Shown piece by piece: positions 16,463 through 25,950 of a stretch of DNA of 64,000 nucleotides. The DNA lies in assembly GCF_008711325.1 (NCBI RefSeq), contig NZ_VXDB01000002.1, positions 186,001 to 250,000 on the forward strand. Reading direction: 5' to 3'. The notes beneath the pieces were generated by a model. The model made no database searches. It was not told where the DNA came from and saw only the letters and a program-made list of their open reading frames with translations. The DNA is from Roseibium sediminis. GTDB taxonomy: Bacteria; Pseudomonadota; Alphaproteobacteria; Rhizobiales; Stappiaceae. The translations under genes were made by a program, and so were the position numbers. Numbering within the stretch: the first letter of the stretch is position 1; each line of letters begins with the position of its first letter.

Positions 16463-16888
16463 CTACCTGTCTGACAGGAAGTGTGCCGCGACCTGCCGTT
16501 GGTGAGGCCGGTCGCGGTGCTCGAACAGATATATGCCCTGCCAGGTGCCCAGTGCCATTCGGCCACTTTCAACCGGAATGGACAACGAGACCGGCAGGAG
16601 CGCGGCCTTGATATGGGCTGGCATGTCATCCGGCCCCTCATAGGTGTGGGTGAGATAGCTCATCGAAGGATGATCGCTCGGCGGCACCAGCCGCTGGAAA
16701 AAGGCGGCCATGTCCGTTTGAACTTCCGGATCGGCGTTTTCCTGAATGAGCAGGGAACAGGACGTATGACGCACAAACAGCGTCAACAGGCCGTCGCGTG
16801 CCCCGCTCGCCTTCAGCCAGCTTGCAACCTGCGCCGTGAATTCGGTGAGCCCCTGTCCGCGCGTATGAAGTTCAAAACGGTGATGCAT
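16463..16888 (-). CDS. yjbQ: YjbQ family protein (UPF0047, secondary thiamine-phosphate synthase-like)
   Basis: 141 residues, the usual length for YjbQ. Conserved segments are FVRHTSCSLLIQENADPEVQ, MSYLTHTYEGPDDMPAHIKA, SGRMALGTWQGIYLFEHRD. The histidines in RHTSC, THTYEGPDDMPAH and EHRD form the family's putative metal site. E. coli YjbQ shows weak thiamine-phosphate synthase activity; the physiological role is unsettled. Start at the ATG at 16888; an in-frame ATG at 16912 gives an atypical extension. Confidence 0.92.
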   Translation of the reverse strand: MHHRFELHTRGQGLTEFTAQVASWLKASGARDGLLTLFVRHTSCSLLIQENADPEVQTDMAAFFQRLVPPSDHPSMSYLTHTYEGPDDMPAHIKAALLPVSLSIPVESGRMALGTWQGIYLFEHRDRPHQRQVAAHFLSDR

Positions 16889-16965
16889 CCGGTTCCCCTT
16901 CCGGCCTTGCAAATGCCACAGAACTCGGCCACCTGAAAGACATTCTGATCAAACGGGTTTTCAAA

Positions 16966-18261
16966 ATGTCTTCTTCTGACCCAAGCGTGCAACGCCCCAA
17001 AATCCTGATTGCAAGTCTCGGCACCCGGGGCGATGTCCAGCCTTATGTCAGCCTTGCCCGTGCGTTGCATGCCGAGGGCGCAGAAGTTGTGCTGGCAACC
17101 GGCGAAGGCTTCGACGACATGATCCGCGCTGCCGGGGCGCGGCCTCTGGTTCTGCCGATCAACTACCAGACACTCCTTGGCTCTACCTCAATGCGCGAGG
17201 CGCTGTTTTCCCTGCGCGGAATGATTCAGGCTGCACGGGACACAACCCGACTCCAGCAGGAGGTGGCTGAAACGCTCTACCGCGAAACATTGAGCGAAAA
17301 GCCGGACCTGATCCTTTTCAATGTCAAGGCAGCCACAATCACCATTGCTGCTCGCAAACTCGGCGTTCCGGCCCTGCCGACCTGCCTGCAGCCGATCCTT
17401 GCGGCCACATCGGACTACCCGATTGCCCTGTTCGGCCTTCCGAATCTTGGCTCCATCGGCAACCGCGCCAGCTGGTGGGCGTTCCGAAAGCTCTTTTATC
17501 TCGGCATTGGCCACTTGATGAAATTCATGACCGGGCTAACGGGAGAAGATCACAAGAAGCGCGGCGATCTGGTGGACGGGTTTGACCCGAGCGGAGGCGC
17601 TGTTCTCTCCCTGCAGGGCTATTCTTCGGCCCTTGTTCCAAACGCGTCCGACTGGCCCGCTCATGTGCGCTCAACCGGCTACTGGTTCACCGAGCCGGAT
17701 GCGCATTATTCACCTCCGCCAGAGCTTGCCGCGTTTCTGGAAAGCGGACCACCACCGATCTATGTCGGGTTTGGCTCCATGCCGAGCAAGGACCCGCAAG
17801 GCTTTACGCAAATGATCCTGACCGGTCTTGAGCGGGGAGCCTCTCGCGCCATCCTTTCGACCGGATGGGGCGGTCTTGCACCTCATGACCTTCCGGAGAC
17901 GCTAAGGAGCAGGGTGCATGTTCTTGAAAAGGCGCCGCATTCGTGGCTGTTCCCGAAATGCGCGGCCATTGTCCACCATGGCGGGTCCGGCACGACCCAC
18001 GAAGCCCTGCGCTGGGGCAAGCCCTCCTTCATCTCGCCCGTCTTTGGCGATCAACCCTTCTGGGGCAAGCAGGTGGCCACCATTGGCGCCGGCCCAGCCC
18101 CCATCAAGCAAAAGCACCTGACAGCAGAAACCTTTGCCCAAGCTCTTAAAGATCTGGAACAACCGACCTATCGCCAAAATGCGGAGAAAGCCGCATCGGT
18201 CATGGCCGGTGAACCGGGAGCTGCCGGCACCGCGCGAATGCTGATAAAGACATACTTGTAG
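16966..18261 (+). CDS. UDP-glycosyltransferase, GT1/GT28-like (sterol glucosyltransferase type)
   Basis: 431 residues with a two-domain GT-B layout. The N-terminal acceptor domain starts ILIASLGTRGDVQPYVSLA, the typical opening of sterol and macrolide glucosyltransferases. The C-terminal donor domain has IYVGFGSMPSKDPQGF and the nucleotide-sugar motif HHGGSGTTHEALRWGKPS followed by DQPFWG. It probably glucosylates a lipid or hydrophobic small molecule; the acceptor cannot be inferred here. It precedes the glutamate synthase-like gene by 77 bp in the same direction. Confidence 0.9.
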   Translation: MSSSDPSVQRPKILIASLGTRGDVQPYVSLARALHAEGAEVVLATGEGFDDMIRAAGARPLVLPINYQTLLGSTSMREALFSLRGMIQAARDTTRLQQEVAETLYRETLSEKPDLILFNVKAATITIAARKLGVPALPTCLQPILAATSDYPIALFGLPNLGSIGNRASWWAFRKLFYLGIGHLMKFMTGLTGEDHKKRGDLVDGFDPSGGAVLSLQGYSSALVPNASDWPAHVRSTGYWFTEPDAHYSPPPELAAFLESGPPPIYVGFGSMPSKDPQGFTQMILTGLERGASRAILSTGWGGLAPHDLPETLRSRVHVLEKAPHSWLFPKCAAIVHHGGSGTTHEALRWGKPSFISPVFGDQPFWGKQVATIGAGPAPIKQKHLTAETFAQALKDLEQPTYRQNAEKAASVMAGEPGAAGTARMLIKTYL

Positions 18262-18338
18262 ACCGCTTTGGGCTTTTCTTTCCCTCAAACCCCTGACACA
18301 CCTTGGGGCGAGAGATTCTTCGGAGAGGACTGACCCGC

Positions 18339-19976
18339 ATGCCCCCTTCCCGCCATTTTGCATTTTACCTTTGCTGCCTTGCGGCGATCCTGTTTTTTCT
18401 TTTGGGGCTGGTCTGGACAGCCTGGTTTTTCTGGGGTGCCCTGATATTTGGCGCACTCGGCGCTGTCGGGATTTGGGACCTTTGCCAGAAGCGGCATGCG
18501 GTCTTGCGCAACTACCCGGTGATCGGACATTTCCGCTATCTGTTTGAATCCATCCGCCCCGAAATGCGGCAGTATTTCTTTGAAAGCAATCAGGACGGGC
18601 GGCCGTTCTCGCGCGAAAAGCGTTCACTGGTCTATGACCGCGCCAAGAACATCGAAGGCAATACGCCGTTCGGGACAGAATACGATGTCTATGCGCAGGA
18701 TTATGCATGGGTGAACCATTCGATGGTGCCCCATGCGCATGGCACTCAGGACCTTCGTGTGACCATCGGCGGTCCGGATTGCACGCAGCCCTATTCGGCG
18801 TCGCTATTCAACATTTCCGCCATGAGCTTCGGCTCCCTCAGCGCCAATGCAATTTTGGCGCTCAACACGGGTGCCAAGCGCGGTGGCTTTGCCCATGACA
18901 CTGGCGAAGGCAGCATCTCCCGCTATCATCGGCAGGGCGGCGGCGATCTCATCTGGGAACTGGGCAGCGGCTATTTCGGCTGCCGGGCGCAAGATGGCGG
19001 CTTTGACGCGCAGAAGTTTGCAGCGCAGGTCAAGGATCCCCAGGTCAAGATGGTGGAGATCAAGCTCAGTCAGGGCGCAAAACCCGGCCATGGCGGCGTT
19101 CTGCCCGGACCGAAGGTGACAGCAGAAATCGCCGAGGCGCGCGGCATTCCGATTGGCAAGGAATGCGTCTCGCCTGCCTCGCATCCGGCCTTCTCCACCC
19201 CGCTCGGCCTGTTGAACTTCATCAAGCAGCTTCGGGAACTCTCGGACGGAAAGCCTGTCGGCTTCAAGCTCTGCCTTGGCCACAAGTGGGAATTCATGGC
19301 CATCGTGAAGGCGATGCTGGACACGGGCATCAAGCCGGACTTCATCGTCGTTGATGGCGCGGAAGGTGGAACGGGAGCGGCTCCCGTCGAGTTCACCAAC
19401 CGGCTTGGCACACCGCTGCGGCAGGGCCTTTCCTTCGTGCACAACACGCTCGTGGGCGCGGGGATCCGCAAGGACATCAAGATTGGCGCCAGCGGCAAGC
19501 TGATTTCCGCCTTTGATCTTGCCAGCGCCTTGTGCCTTGGCGCCGACTGGGTGAACTCTGCCCGTGGCTTCATGTTTGCCGTTGGCTGCATCCAGTCGCA
19601 GAGCTGCCACACCAACCGCTGCCCGACCGGCGTTGGAACGCAGGACCCGGAGCGCCAGAAGGCCCTTGTGGTGCCGGACAAGGCGGACCGGGTCTATCAC
19701 TTCCACAAGAACACGCTGAAGGCTTTGTCCGATTTCACGGCTGCGTCCGGTCTCAATCATCCTTCCGAGTTCCGCCCGGAACATCTTTTCATCCATGAAG
19801 GCCACCGCGCCGTGCAACCGGCAAGCGCCGCCATGACATGGGTGAAACCCGGCGCGTTACTAGCCGATGATCACGACATTCCGGGCTACTCGCTCTATTG
19901 GCGCATTGCCGACCCGGCCAGCTTTGCTCCGCTGAAATCCGTCAGCGAGGCGAAATTTGGCAGTTCCGCAGCCTGA
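18339..19976 (+). CDS. FMN-binding glutamate synthase family protein
   Basis: About 545 residues. The first 50 form two hydrophobic helices, so it is probably membrane-anchored. The rest matches the FMN-binding, glutamate-forming domain of glutamate synthase: GAKPGHGGVLPGPKVTAEIA, DFIVVDGAEGGTGAAP, GASGKLISAFDLASALCLGA, and a cysteine cluster CIQSQSCHTNRCPTGV typical of the 3Fe-4S site. It lacks the glutaminase domain of GltB. Start at the ATG at 18339 with GGAGAGGA upstream. Physiological substrate of these stand-alone proteins is uncertain. Confidence 0.92.
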   Translation: MPPSRHFAFYLCCLAAILFFLLGLVWTAWFFWGALIFGALGAVGIWDLCQKRHAVLRNYPVIGHFRYLFESIRPEMRQYFFESNQDGRPFSREKRSLVYDRAKNIEGNTPFGTEYDVYAQDYAWVNHSMVPHAHGTQDLRVTIGGPDCTQPYSASLFNISAMSFGSLSANAILALNTGAKRGGFAHDTGEGSISRYHRQGGGDLIWELGSGYFGCRAQDGGFDAQKFAAQVKDPQVKMVEIKLSQGAKPGHGGVLPGPKVTAEIAEARGIPIGKECVSPASHPAFSTPLGLLNFIKQLRELSDGKPVGFKLCLGHKWEFMAIVKAMLDTGIKPDFIVVDGAEGGTGAAPVEFTNRLGTPLRQGLSFVHNTLVGAGIRKDIKIGASGKLISAFDLASALCLGADWVNSARGFMFAVGCIQSQSCHTNRCPTGVGTQDPERQKALVVPDKADRVYHFHKNTLKALSDFTAASGLNHPSEFRPEHLFIHEGHRAVQPASAAMTWVKPGALLADDHDIPGYSLYWRIADPASFAPLKSVSEAKFGSSAA

Positions 19977-20001
19977 AAGGGCCTGACTGAATGGGCCTGA
20001 G

Positions 20002-20775
20002 ATGAGCGGTTCTGGCACAAACAAGTCGACACGTCCCTATGACCCGAAGGGCCATGGCAGGGACAAGGCCTTTGAAACGGTGCACTTTGCCGAGACAGAA
20101 CCGCCCGATCATTTGCGTAGCGTTGTGCATCGTTTTCTGGAGTTGAAAACGCAAGGCGCACTTGGTGAAGACTACCGGTTTCATGCCCTTCCCGATGCCT
20201 GCACCTATGTTGTGCTGGACCAGAGCGACACGCGGATTGCCGGGGTCACACGCTTGAAGGCCTCGTCCGAGGAACTGAACCTTGGCCGGTCCTTTCACTT
20301 CGTCAACATCCGCTTCCTGCCCGGTGTCTGGCAACCTACCATGGAGCCAGTCCACTATGGTCTCGTCGATACGCCTTATTCAGGCGCCTTGCCACTCGTC
20401 TCCCTGTCCGCAGCCGTCTCTGCCAAGGGTTTTGCCGAGAGCCAGTCCGATTTGTCGGGCTTTGTCGATGATCTGGTCCATCGGGGGACCGTGGTTCCAA
20501 ACCCGGTGACCGAGAAGATCTTCGACCAGCTGGAAGACATTCATTGCGTTGCAGACATGGCCGAGGCGGCGCATCTCTCAGCCCGCCAGCTGCAGCGCAC
20601 CTTGAAAGCCACCACCGGCTTTACCCCACATGATTTCCTGAAGGTTCTGAGGCTCCAGCAGTCGCTCAAGGGAGAGCCGTCGCTTTCCTACGCTGATCAG
20701 TCGCATTTCATTCATTCGTTCAAACGGGCAACCGGATATACGCCTGCGCGCTACTCCAAAAAGTTCGATGTCTGA
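20002..20775 (+). CDS. AraC family transcriptional regulator
   Basis: 257 residues with a C-terminal AraC-type double helix-turn-helix: MAEAAHLSARQLQRTLKATTGFTPHDFLKVLRL and then YADQSHFIHSFKRATGYTPARY. The N-terminal part is a probable cupin-like ligand-binding domain (HALPDACTYVVLDQS, then VNIRFLPGVWQPTM). It lies 25 bp after the glutamate synthase-like gene and 68 bp before a VOC protein, the likely target. A 6-bp inverted repeat (CATGGT, ACCATG) at 20817-20830 just before the VOC ribosome site could be an operator; this is inference. Confidence 0.9.
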   Translation: MSGSGTNKSTRPYDPKGHGRDKAFETVHFAETEPPDHLRSVVHRFLELKTQGALGEDYRFHALPDACTYVVLDQSDTRIAGVTRLKASSEELNLGRSFHFVNIRFLPGVWQPTMEPVHYGLVDTPYSGALPLVSLSAAVSAKGFAESQSDLSGFVDDLVHRGTVVPNPVTEKIFDQLEDIHCVADMAEAAHLSARQLQRTLKATTGFTPHDFLKVLRLQQSLKGEPSLSYADQSHFIHSFKRATGYTPARYSKKFDV

Positions 20776-20843
20776 AATCTACAATACCCGCCAGCGCTCT
20801 CCTGTTAGGCCTGCAGCATGGTTGACCATGACAGGAGATTGGC

Positions 20844-21224
20844 ATGACACAGATGAACGCGATTGGCTGGTTTGATATCTTTGTTGACGACATGGAGCGC
20901 GCCGTCCGCTTCTACGAAACGGTTCTGGGCCAGAAGCTGGAGGCGATTGGAGACCCGACCGGCGAAAGCCAGATGATGAGCTTTCCGGCAGACATGAGCG
21001 CCTATGGCGCAGGAGGGGCGTTGTCAAAGACCCCGCATGGTAGGCCGGGCCCGGGCGGTACAATCGTCTATTTCAATGCCGAGGACTGCGCCACCGAGGA
21101 GGCCCGCGTTGTCGCTGCCGGCGGTCAGGTCATCCGCCCCAAATTCTCCATTGGGGAGTATGGCTGGGTGAGCCTGTGCCAGGATACGGAAGGCAACCTC
21201 TTTGGCATCAGCTCAATGAATTGA
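20844..21224 (+). CDS. VOC family protein (glyoxalase/bleomycin resistance fold)
   Basis: 126 residues, one VOC module of paired beta-alpha-beta-beta-beta units: IGWFDIFVDDMERAVRFYETVL at the start and GWVSLCQDTEGNLFGI at the end. Such proteins bind a metal and act as dioxygenases, isomerases or binding proteins; the substrate cannot be told. ATG preceded by AGGAGA. Followed by a GC-rich 10-bp stem hairpin (21244-21267) between convergent genes. Confidence 0.9.
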   Translation: MTQMNAIGWFDIFVDDMERAVRFYETVLGQKLEAIGDPTGESQMMSFPADMSAYGAGGALSKTPHGRPGPGGTIVYFNAEDCATEEARVVAAGGQVIRPKFSIGEYGWVSLCQDTEGNLFGISSMN

Positions 21225-21243
21225 TTGGTTAGAGCCTCTGCCG

Positions 21244-21267
21244 GGGCGGGGCGACAACGCCCCGCCC
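21244..21267. terminator. GC-rich hairpin between convergent genes
   Basis: A perfect 10-bp stem (GGGCGGGGCG with CGCCCCGCCC) around an ACAA loop. No T-run follows on either strand, so it is at best a weak or factor-assisted terminator for the VOC gene and the oxidoreductase gene. Confidence 0.4.
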
Positions 21268-21293
21268 TATCCCCATTTCCCTACTCGGGAAAC

Positions 21294-21875
21294 TCAGGCC
21301 CGCTCGCCAAGCCTTGCAGCGCGGACCAGCATTTTCTCGCGGTCCGCGTCAGCAGATCCCATGATCGGGGCAAACCAATGGTATCCGGTCATTTTCAGGC
21401 CGCAGAAATTCAGGATCTGCTTTTGGGTCTGCTTTTGAATGCCCGCCCCATAAATCCAGCGAAAGATCCATCCGGGCGTGTCCGCTGTCACCAGAACTTC
21501 CGATGTCCGACCCTGCATCAGCTTCTCCGGCAGGGAGTTGCCCTTGACATATTTGAAGGTCTTGCCGGGCAGAAAGACACGGTCGATCAGGCCCTTCAGT
21601 TTGGCAGGCATGCCGCCCCACCAAAGGGGATGCGCCAGAACGAAATGATCGCACCATTCCAGATCCGCGAAAAAAGCCTCCAGATCCGGCTCCCATGGCT
21701 TCGTGTTATGGAAGCTGGACGTGCCAAGATCAGGGTCGAACCTCAGCGCAGACAAGGCAATGCGACGAACCTCATTGCCGCTGCCTTTCGCGCTCTCGGC
21801 ATAGGCGACAGCCAACGCCCCGCAAAAACTGTCCCCTGCCGGATGGCCATCCAGCACCAAAATCTTTCGGCTCAT
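21294..21875 (-). CDS. NAD(P)H-dependent oxidoreductase, flavodoxin-like fold
   Basis: 193 residues of the NQO1/KefF-type flavoprotein family. KILVLDGHPAGDSFCGAL is the flavin-binding first loop, WCDHFVLAHPLWWGGMPAKLKGLIDRVFLPG the second conserved block, and TADTPGW a third. Probably an FMN or FAD quinone or drug reductase. It is divergent from a TetR gene, with two matching palindromic operators between the starts, so it is very likely the TetR target and inducible by its ligand. Confidence 0.93.
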   Translation of the reverse strand: MSRKILVLDGHPAGDSFCGALAVAYAESAKGSGNEVRRIALSALRFDPDLGTSSFHNTKPWEPDLEAFFADLEWCDHFVLAHPLWWGGMPAKLKGLIDRVFLPGKTFKYVKGNSLPEKLMQGRTSEVLVTADTPGWIFRWIYGAGIQKQTQKQILNFCGLKMTGYHWFAPIMGSADADREKMLVRAARLGERA

Positions 21876-21904
21876 CGCCTGCTCCTGTAAGAAACGAAAT
21901 TAAT

Positions 21905-21916
21905 TGACCGTGGTCA
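21905..21916. promoter_or_regulatory. Probable TetR operator, copy 1
   Basis: TGACCGTGGTCA, a near-perfect inverted repeat in the 107-bp divergent gap, followed by a T-run. It matches copy 2 except for the central base, and the two centres are 51 bp apart, close to five helical turns. It lies about 30 bp upstream of the oxidoreductase start. Confidence 0.75.
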
Positions 21917-21955
21917 TTTTTTTAATGATCTAATGTCGAAGGTCAAGAATTATTT

Positions 21956-21967
21956 TGACCATGGTCA
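21956..21967. promoter_or_regulatory. Probable TetR operator, copy 2
   Basis: TGACCATGGTCA, a perfect 12-bp palindrome 15 bp before the tetR start, again followed by a T-run. Its position suggests autoregulation of the TetR gene together with repression of the divergent oxidoreductase. Confidence 0.78.
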
Positions 21968-21982
21968 TTTTTTGACAGAGTG

Positions 21983-22630
21983 ATGACAGACCAGCCTCGC
22001 ACCCGGAAACCTCAGGCCAGAACCCTTCTGACCCGCAATCGCATCCTCGAAGCCGCACAGGAAATGGCGGGCACGTCTTCGCTGGAGGACATTACGGCAG
22101 AAGCGCTTGCGCAGGCCGCAGGGGTCGCCAAGGGAACGATCTTCGCTCATTTCGGCGATATGGACGGGCTCTATTCCTACGTTCTGCTCGATCGCCTGAC
22201 AGCGCTGCGCGCTGCAACCGACAATGACGACATGTTTGATGCCGCCGGAAAGGAAGATCCGCTAACGGTGCTCGTGTCGCGCATGATGAAACTGGTCGAC
22301 GTGATCACTCACACCCCTGTGATGCTACGGATTTTCATGGACAATATTGGCGCGACCAAGGGAAATTGCGCTCCGGAATTCGTCGAACAGCTGGACAGTC
22401 TGGACGCTCATCTGGCCTCGTTCCTGGCCAAGTGGCAAACGTCCGACGACATGCGCCCCCGTTTGCGCCGTGACCGGAACCCGCAAGAAATGGTCGACGG
22501 TTTGATCGCCTTCATGTGCCACGGCGCAATCCTTCGCCGCTCACACCAACTTGAAGATCGCGATTTGCTTGCCCAGAGGATCAGGCGCCATGTGGAAGCA
22601 TTCCTGATTTCTGCCCCCGCCAATGAATAA
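21983..22630 (+). CDS. TetR/AcrR family transcriptional regulator
   Basis: 215 residues. The N-terminal TetR helix-turn-helix is clear: RNRILEAAQEMAGTSSLEDI and then ALAQAAGVAKGTIFAHFGDM. The rest is a helical ligand-binding and dimerisation domain with no recognisable ligand signature. ATG at 21983 chosen; a GTG at 21980 is adjacent. Divergent from the NAD(P)H oxidoreductase with two operators in between. Confidence 0.92.
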   Translation: MTDQPRTRKPQARTLLTRNRILEAAQEMAGTSSLEDITAEALAQAAGVAKGTIFAHFGDMDGLYSYVLLDRLTALRAATDNDDMFDAAGKEDPLTVLVSRMMKLVDVITHTPVMLRIFMDNIGATKGNCAPEFVEQLDSLDAHLASFLAKWQTSDDMRPRLRRDRNPQEMVDGLIAFMCHGAILRRSHQLEDRDLLAQRIRRHVEAFLISAPANE

Positions 22631-22819
22631 CCGTTAACAATTGGTGAATCGTCTTTATCGAATTCGTCTTACTTACTGCCAGCAATAGCGGAAAGACGAT
22701 CGATACAACTCCCAGTATGGACAACTTCTTAACCATATGAGAGCATGACTCATCCCGACAAGAAAAATCCGGGATTGTGCATATAAAACATATACTTGAC
22801 CCCATCAAGGAACCACGTC

Positions 22820-23041
22820 ATGCTCTTCACCGCCTATGTCGCTGTGTGCTTGTCCACAGTCTCGATTCAGGATTGCAACAGAGAAACAGCCCTAAGCTGG
22901 ATGGTTGCCCCCGGAAATCACCAACTCGCTTTCTGCATGATCAACGGCCAGCGCTATGCCGCAACATCCGGCGTTGTTCATGAAGGCGAGTATGTGAAGA
23001 TCTTCTGCAAGGCCAACGACCAGTTCACCACAGCCGGTTAA
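22820..23041 (+). CDS. Small cysteine-containing protein of unknown function
   Basis: 73 residues from an ATG with AAGGA at 8-base spacing. It has four cysteines (in AVCLSTV, IQDCNRE, LAFCMIN and KIFCKAN) and a mixed strand-rich pattern. I do not recognise a family. Its stop overlaps that of the convergent YcgN-like gene by 4 bp. The 189 bp upstream are AT-rich. Confidence 0.6.
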   Translation: MLFTAYVAVCLSTVSIQDCNRETALSWMVAPGNHQLAFCMINGQRYAATSGVVHEGEYVKIFCKANDQFTTAG

Positions 23042-23511
23042 TCGCTGGTTTGCGGGACCTCCCCCGGCCATGAGACAACATGGTGCTCGTAATCCTCGAG
23101 CGCCATTCCCTCTTCCGACACGGTGCGTCCCTGAACGGAAATGCCGGCCTGATGCACGGTGTCAGGATCGCCGGAAACAAGCGGGTGCCACCAGTAGAGG
23201 TCTTCGCCGTCTCGAACCAGACGGTAGGCGCAGGTGGGCGGCAACCAGGTCAGCGTGCGCACTTCAGATGGTGTCAGCTGAATGCAGTCCGGCACGGTCG
23301 CGGCCCGATTGTCGTAGTCCTTGCAGCGGCAGCTGTCGCCATCGAGCAAGGTGCAGCGCACATCCGTCCACACGATCTCGCCACTGTCCCAGTCCTCAAG
23401 CTTGTTCAGACAGCAGCGTGCGCAGCCGTCGCACAGGGATTCCCATTCAGCCGGAGACATTTCATCAAGGCTCTTGGTCTTCCAGAACGGGGTGACTTCG
23501 GTTGACGACAT
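23038..23511 (-). CDS. YcgN family cysteine cluster protein (UPF0260)
   Basis: 157 residues from the ATG at 23511. The cysteine-rich pattern is [40 protein letters not shown] and LPPTCAYR, as in the UPF0260/YcgN family, which probably binds zinc or iron. [18 protein letters not shown] at the N-terminus is also a family hallmark. Function is not established. An in-frame ATG at 23562 gives an atypical extension. Confidence 0.92.
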   Translation of the reverse strand: MSSTEVTPFWKTKSLDEMSPAEWESLCDGCARCCLNKLEDWDSGEIVWTDVRCTLLDGDSCRCKDYDNRAATVPDCIQLTPSEVRTLTWLPPTCAYRLVRDGEDLYWWHPLVSGDPDTVHQAGISVQGRTVSEEGMALEDYEHHVVSWPGEVPQTSD

Positions 23512-23772
23512 GCATCGTCCTTTCAGGGCTCGGGCAGCTTGTGAACTGACCCTGGCAAGCAAAGCGGGAAACGCCGGGTATCACGCCTTTTGCAGGCAGG
23601 CAACCAAATGCCGACGGGCATCACGGCTACTCTGCTTCCACCCCTTGCCACCCGCCAAACCACCAGCCGTCTTCTAATTTCACTTTTTGCGAAACACTGC
23701 GGTTCTCATTTGCGCTGCAACCGGCTATTTTGTCTGTAATTGTGACGAGGACGGAACAGGTTTCTTCAGACC

Positions 23773-25950
23773 GTGAGCGAGCAACCGCCCGAAGACGAAA
23801 AGCAGTCAGCGATATCGCAGGTACGGCCGAAGCGAAAATTCTCGCACATGCTGCTGGCGGTCGACGCCTGGGTCGACACTGCGCTGTGGACGATTGGCTC
23901 TGCCATCGCACGCGTTTTCGAGGCCTATGACACATTCTTGCGGCGGTTTCGGGCCAGGGGTGGCTGGCGGGTTGCCGCCGAGCTGTCTTCAGATGGCCTC
24001 ACCTATGGCGTTCTCGGCTTCATCGTGGTGCTTGCCTTCGCCCAGCCGGCTTTCGAGGCAACGCGGCATGCCGACTGGAGAACCACCGACGATTTCTCCG
24101 TCACCTTCCTCGACCGTTTCGGTAACGAGATCGGCAAGCGCGGGATCGTCCTGAACGACAGCGTGCCGCTCACCGAAATTCCGGACGCGCTCATCAAGGC
24201 GACTTTGGCCACGGAAGACCGCCGGTTCTTTTATCATTTCGGCATTGATGTCATGGGCACACTCCGTGCCATGGTGGAAAATGCACGCGCTGGCGGGGTT
24301 GTTCAGGGGGGCTCGTCGCTGACGCAGCAGCTGGCCAAGAACCTGTTCCTTTCGAATGAACGCACGCTCGGCCGCAAGATCAAGGAAGCCTATCTTGCCC
24401 TATGGTTGGAAGCGAACCTGACGAAGCAGGAAATCCTGAAACTGTATCTCGACCGCGCCTATATGGGTGGCGGGGTTTTCGGGGTCACAGCGGCTGCTGA
24501 ATTCTATTTCAACAAGAGTGTCCGCGAGTTGTCGTTGGCGGAAAGCGCGATGCTGGCCGGGCTCTACAAGGCGCCGACAAAATACGCGCCGCATGTGAAC
24601 CTGCCTGCAGCCCGTGCTCGCGCCAATGAAGTCCTGACCAACATGGTTCAGGCCGGTCTGCTGACCGAAGGCCAGGTGATCGGCGCCCGCCGGAATCCCG
24701 CCATAGCCATTGACCGGTCTCAGGAGCGCCTGCCGGAATATTATCTCGACTGGGCTCTGGAAGAGGTCAAGCAACTGGCCCGCGCTACACCCTCCCTTGC
24801 CAATGACCGTATCCTGACCGTCCGCACCACCTTTGACCCGGCGCTGCAGCGGCAGGCGGATTTTGCGGTGGAAACAACCTTGCGGGATGAAGGCAAGGCG
24901 CGTGATGTCAACGAGGCTGCCTTTGTGGCCATGGTGCCGGATGGGGCGGTCGTTGCCATGGTGGGCGGCAGTTCCTATGGCAACAGCCAGTTCAACCGCG
25001 CCACCAATGCGCTGCGCCAGCCCGGCTCGACCTTCAAGCCCTTTGTCTACATAACCGCCTTCATGAACGGCTATTCCAAGGACAGCATCGTGCCGGATCG
25101 GCCGATCTCCATCGGCAACTGGTCGCCGAAGAACTACACCCGCAGCTATCGCGGACCGGTCAGTCTGAAACTGGCCCTGACGAAGTCGATCAACACGATC
25201 CCGGTCCGCCTTGCGCAGGCTATCGGCCGCGACAAGATCATCGAGACCGCCTACAAGATGGGCATCACCAACGAGTTGCAGAACTCCGTATCGCTGCCCA
25301 TTGGCTCATCAGAAGTAACAGTCATGGACATGGCCGCCTCCTATGCCACCTTTGCCAATGGCGGATTGCGGGCCGAGCCCTATGCCATTGTGGAAGTGCA
25401 GAACAGTGTCGGTGAGACGCTGTACAGGCGCGAGGAAGTTGAGCCCCTGCCGGCACGGGTTCTGCCTGCCGACAAGGTGGCCGAAATGAACGACATTCTG
25501 GTCAATGTGGTGGAAGCGGGCACAGGGCGCCGGGCGAGGCTGGAAAACGTGATCGCCGCCGGAAAAACCGGAACCACCAACGCTTACCGCGATGCCTGGT
25601 TTGTTGGCTATACGGGCAATTTCGTGGGCGCTGTCTGGTATGGCAACGACAACTTCCAGCCGACCAGACGACTGACTGGCGGCAGTCTGCCCGCCATGAC
25701 CTGGGAGAAGTTTATGGCCTATGCCCATAACGGCATCGAAGTGGCCTCCCTGCCCGGAATTGATGCCAGCACGCTGCAACGCCCGCAGCTGGCAAAAACG
25801 GTCACACAGGATGATGCACCGCCGCAGCCGCGCATTTTGAATGCCCGGGCCCTGTCGGTTCTCAAGGATATTGGCTCCAACTTGAAAGCCATCAAGACCT
25901 CGCAGGCAGCCGCTGTCGCACCTGATCAAAGCGTGGCCCAAGCCCAATGA
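23773..25950 (+). CDS. Bifunctional penicillin-binding protein (PBP1-type glycosyltransferase/transpeptidase)
   Basis: 725 residues from a GTG start. The cytoplasmic basic N-terminus is followed by one membrane helix (about 75-92). The GT51 domain has the catalytic ATEDRRFF (Glu148) and GGSSLTQQLAKN. The transpeptidase domain has the active-site SxxK in QPGSTFKPF (about Ser419), SxN in TKSINT (about Ser472) and KTG in GKTGTTNA (about 598). All catalytic motifs are intact. It polymerises and cross-links peptidoglycan in the periplasm. Its stop overlaps the DUF1214 start (ATGA), and a three-gene operon follows. Confidence 0.95.
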   Translation: MSEQPPEDEKQSAISQVRPKRKFSHMLLAVDAWVDTALWTIGSAIARVFEAYDTFLRRFRARGGWRVAAELSSDGLTYGVLGFIVVLAFAQPAFEATRHADWRTTDDFSVTFLDRFGNEIGKRGIVLNDSVPLTEIPDALIKATLATEDRRFFYHFGIDVMGTLRAMVENARAGGVVQGGSSLTQQLAKNLFLSNERTLGRKIKEAYLALWLEANLTKQEILKLYLDRAYMGGGVFGVTAAAEFYFNKSVRELSLAESAMLAGLYKAPTKYAPHVNLPAARARANEVLTNMVQAGLLTEGQVIGARRNPAIAIDRSQERLPEYYLDWALEEVKQLARATPSLANDRILTVRTTFDPALQRQADFAVETTLRDEGKARDVNEAAFVAMVPDGAVVAMVGGSSYGNSQFNRATNALRQPGSTFKPFVYITAFMNGYSKDSIVPDRPISIGNWSPKNYTRSYRGPVSLKLALTKSINTIPVRLAQAIGRDKIIETAYKMGITNELQNSVSLPIGSSEVTVMDMAASYATFANGGLRAEPYAIVEVQNSVGETLYRREEVEPLPARVLPADKVAEMNDILVNVVEAGTGRRARLENVIAAGKTGTTNAYRDAWFVGYTGNFVGAVWYGNDNFQPTRRLTGGSLPAMTWEKFMAYAHNGIEVASLPGIDASTLQRPQLAKTVTQDDAPPQPRILNARALSVLKDIGSNLKAIKTSQAAAVAPDQSVAQAQ

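Noticed and set aside
18804-19817. A 337-codon minus-strand open frame opposite the glutamate synthase-like gene
   Set aside because: Antisense shadow; no family pattern.
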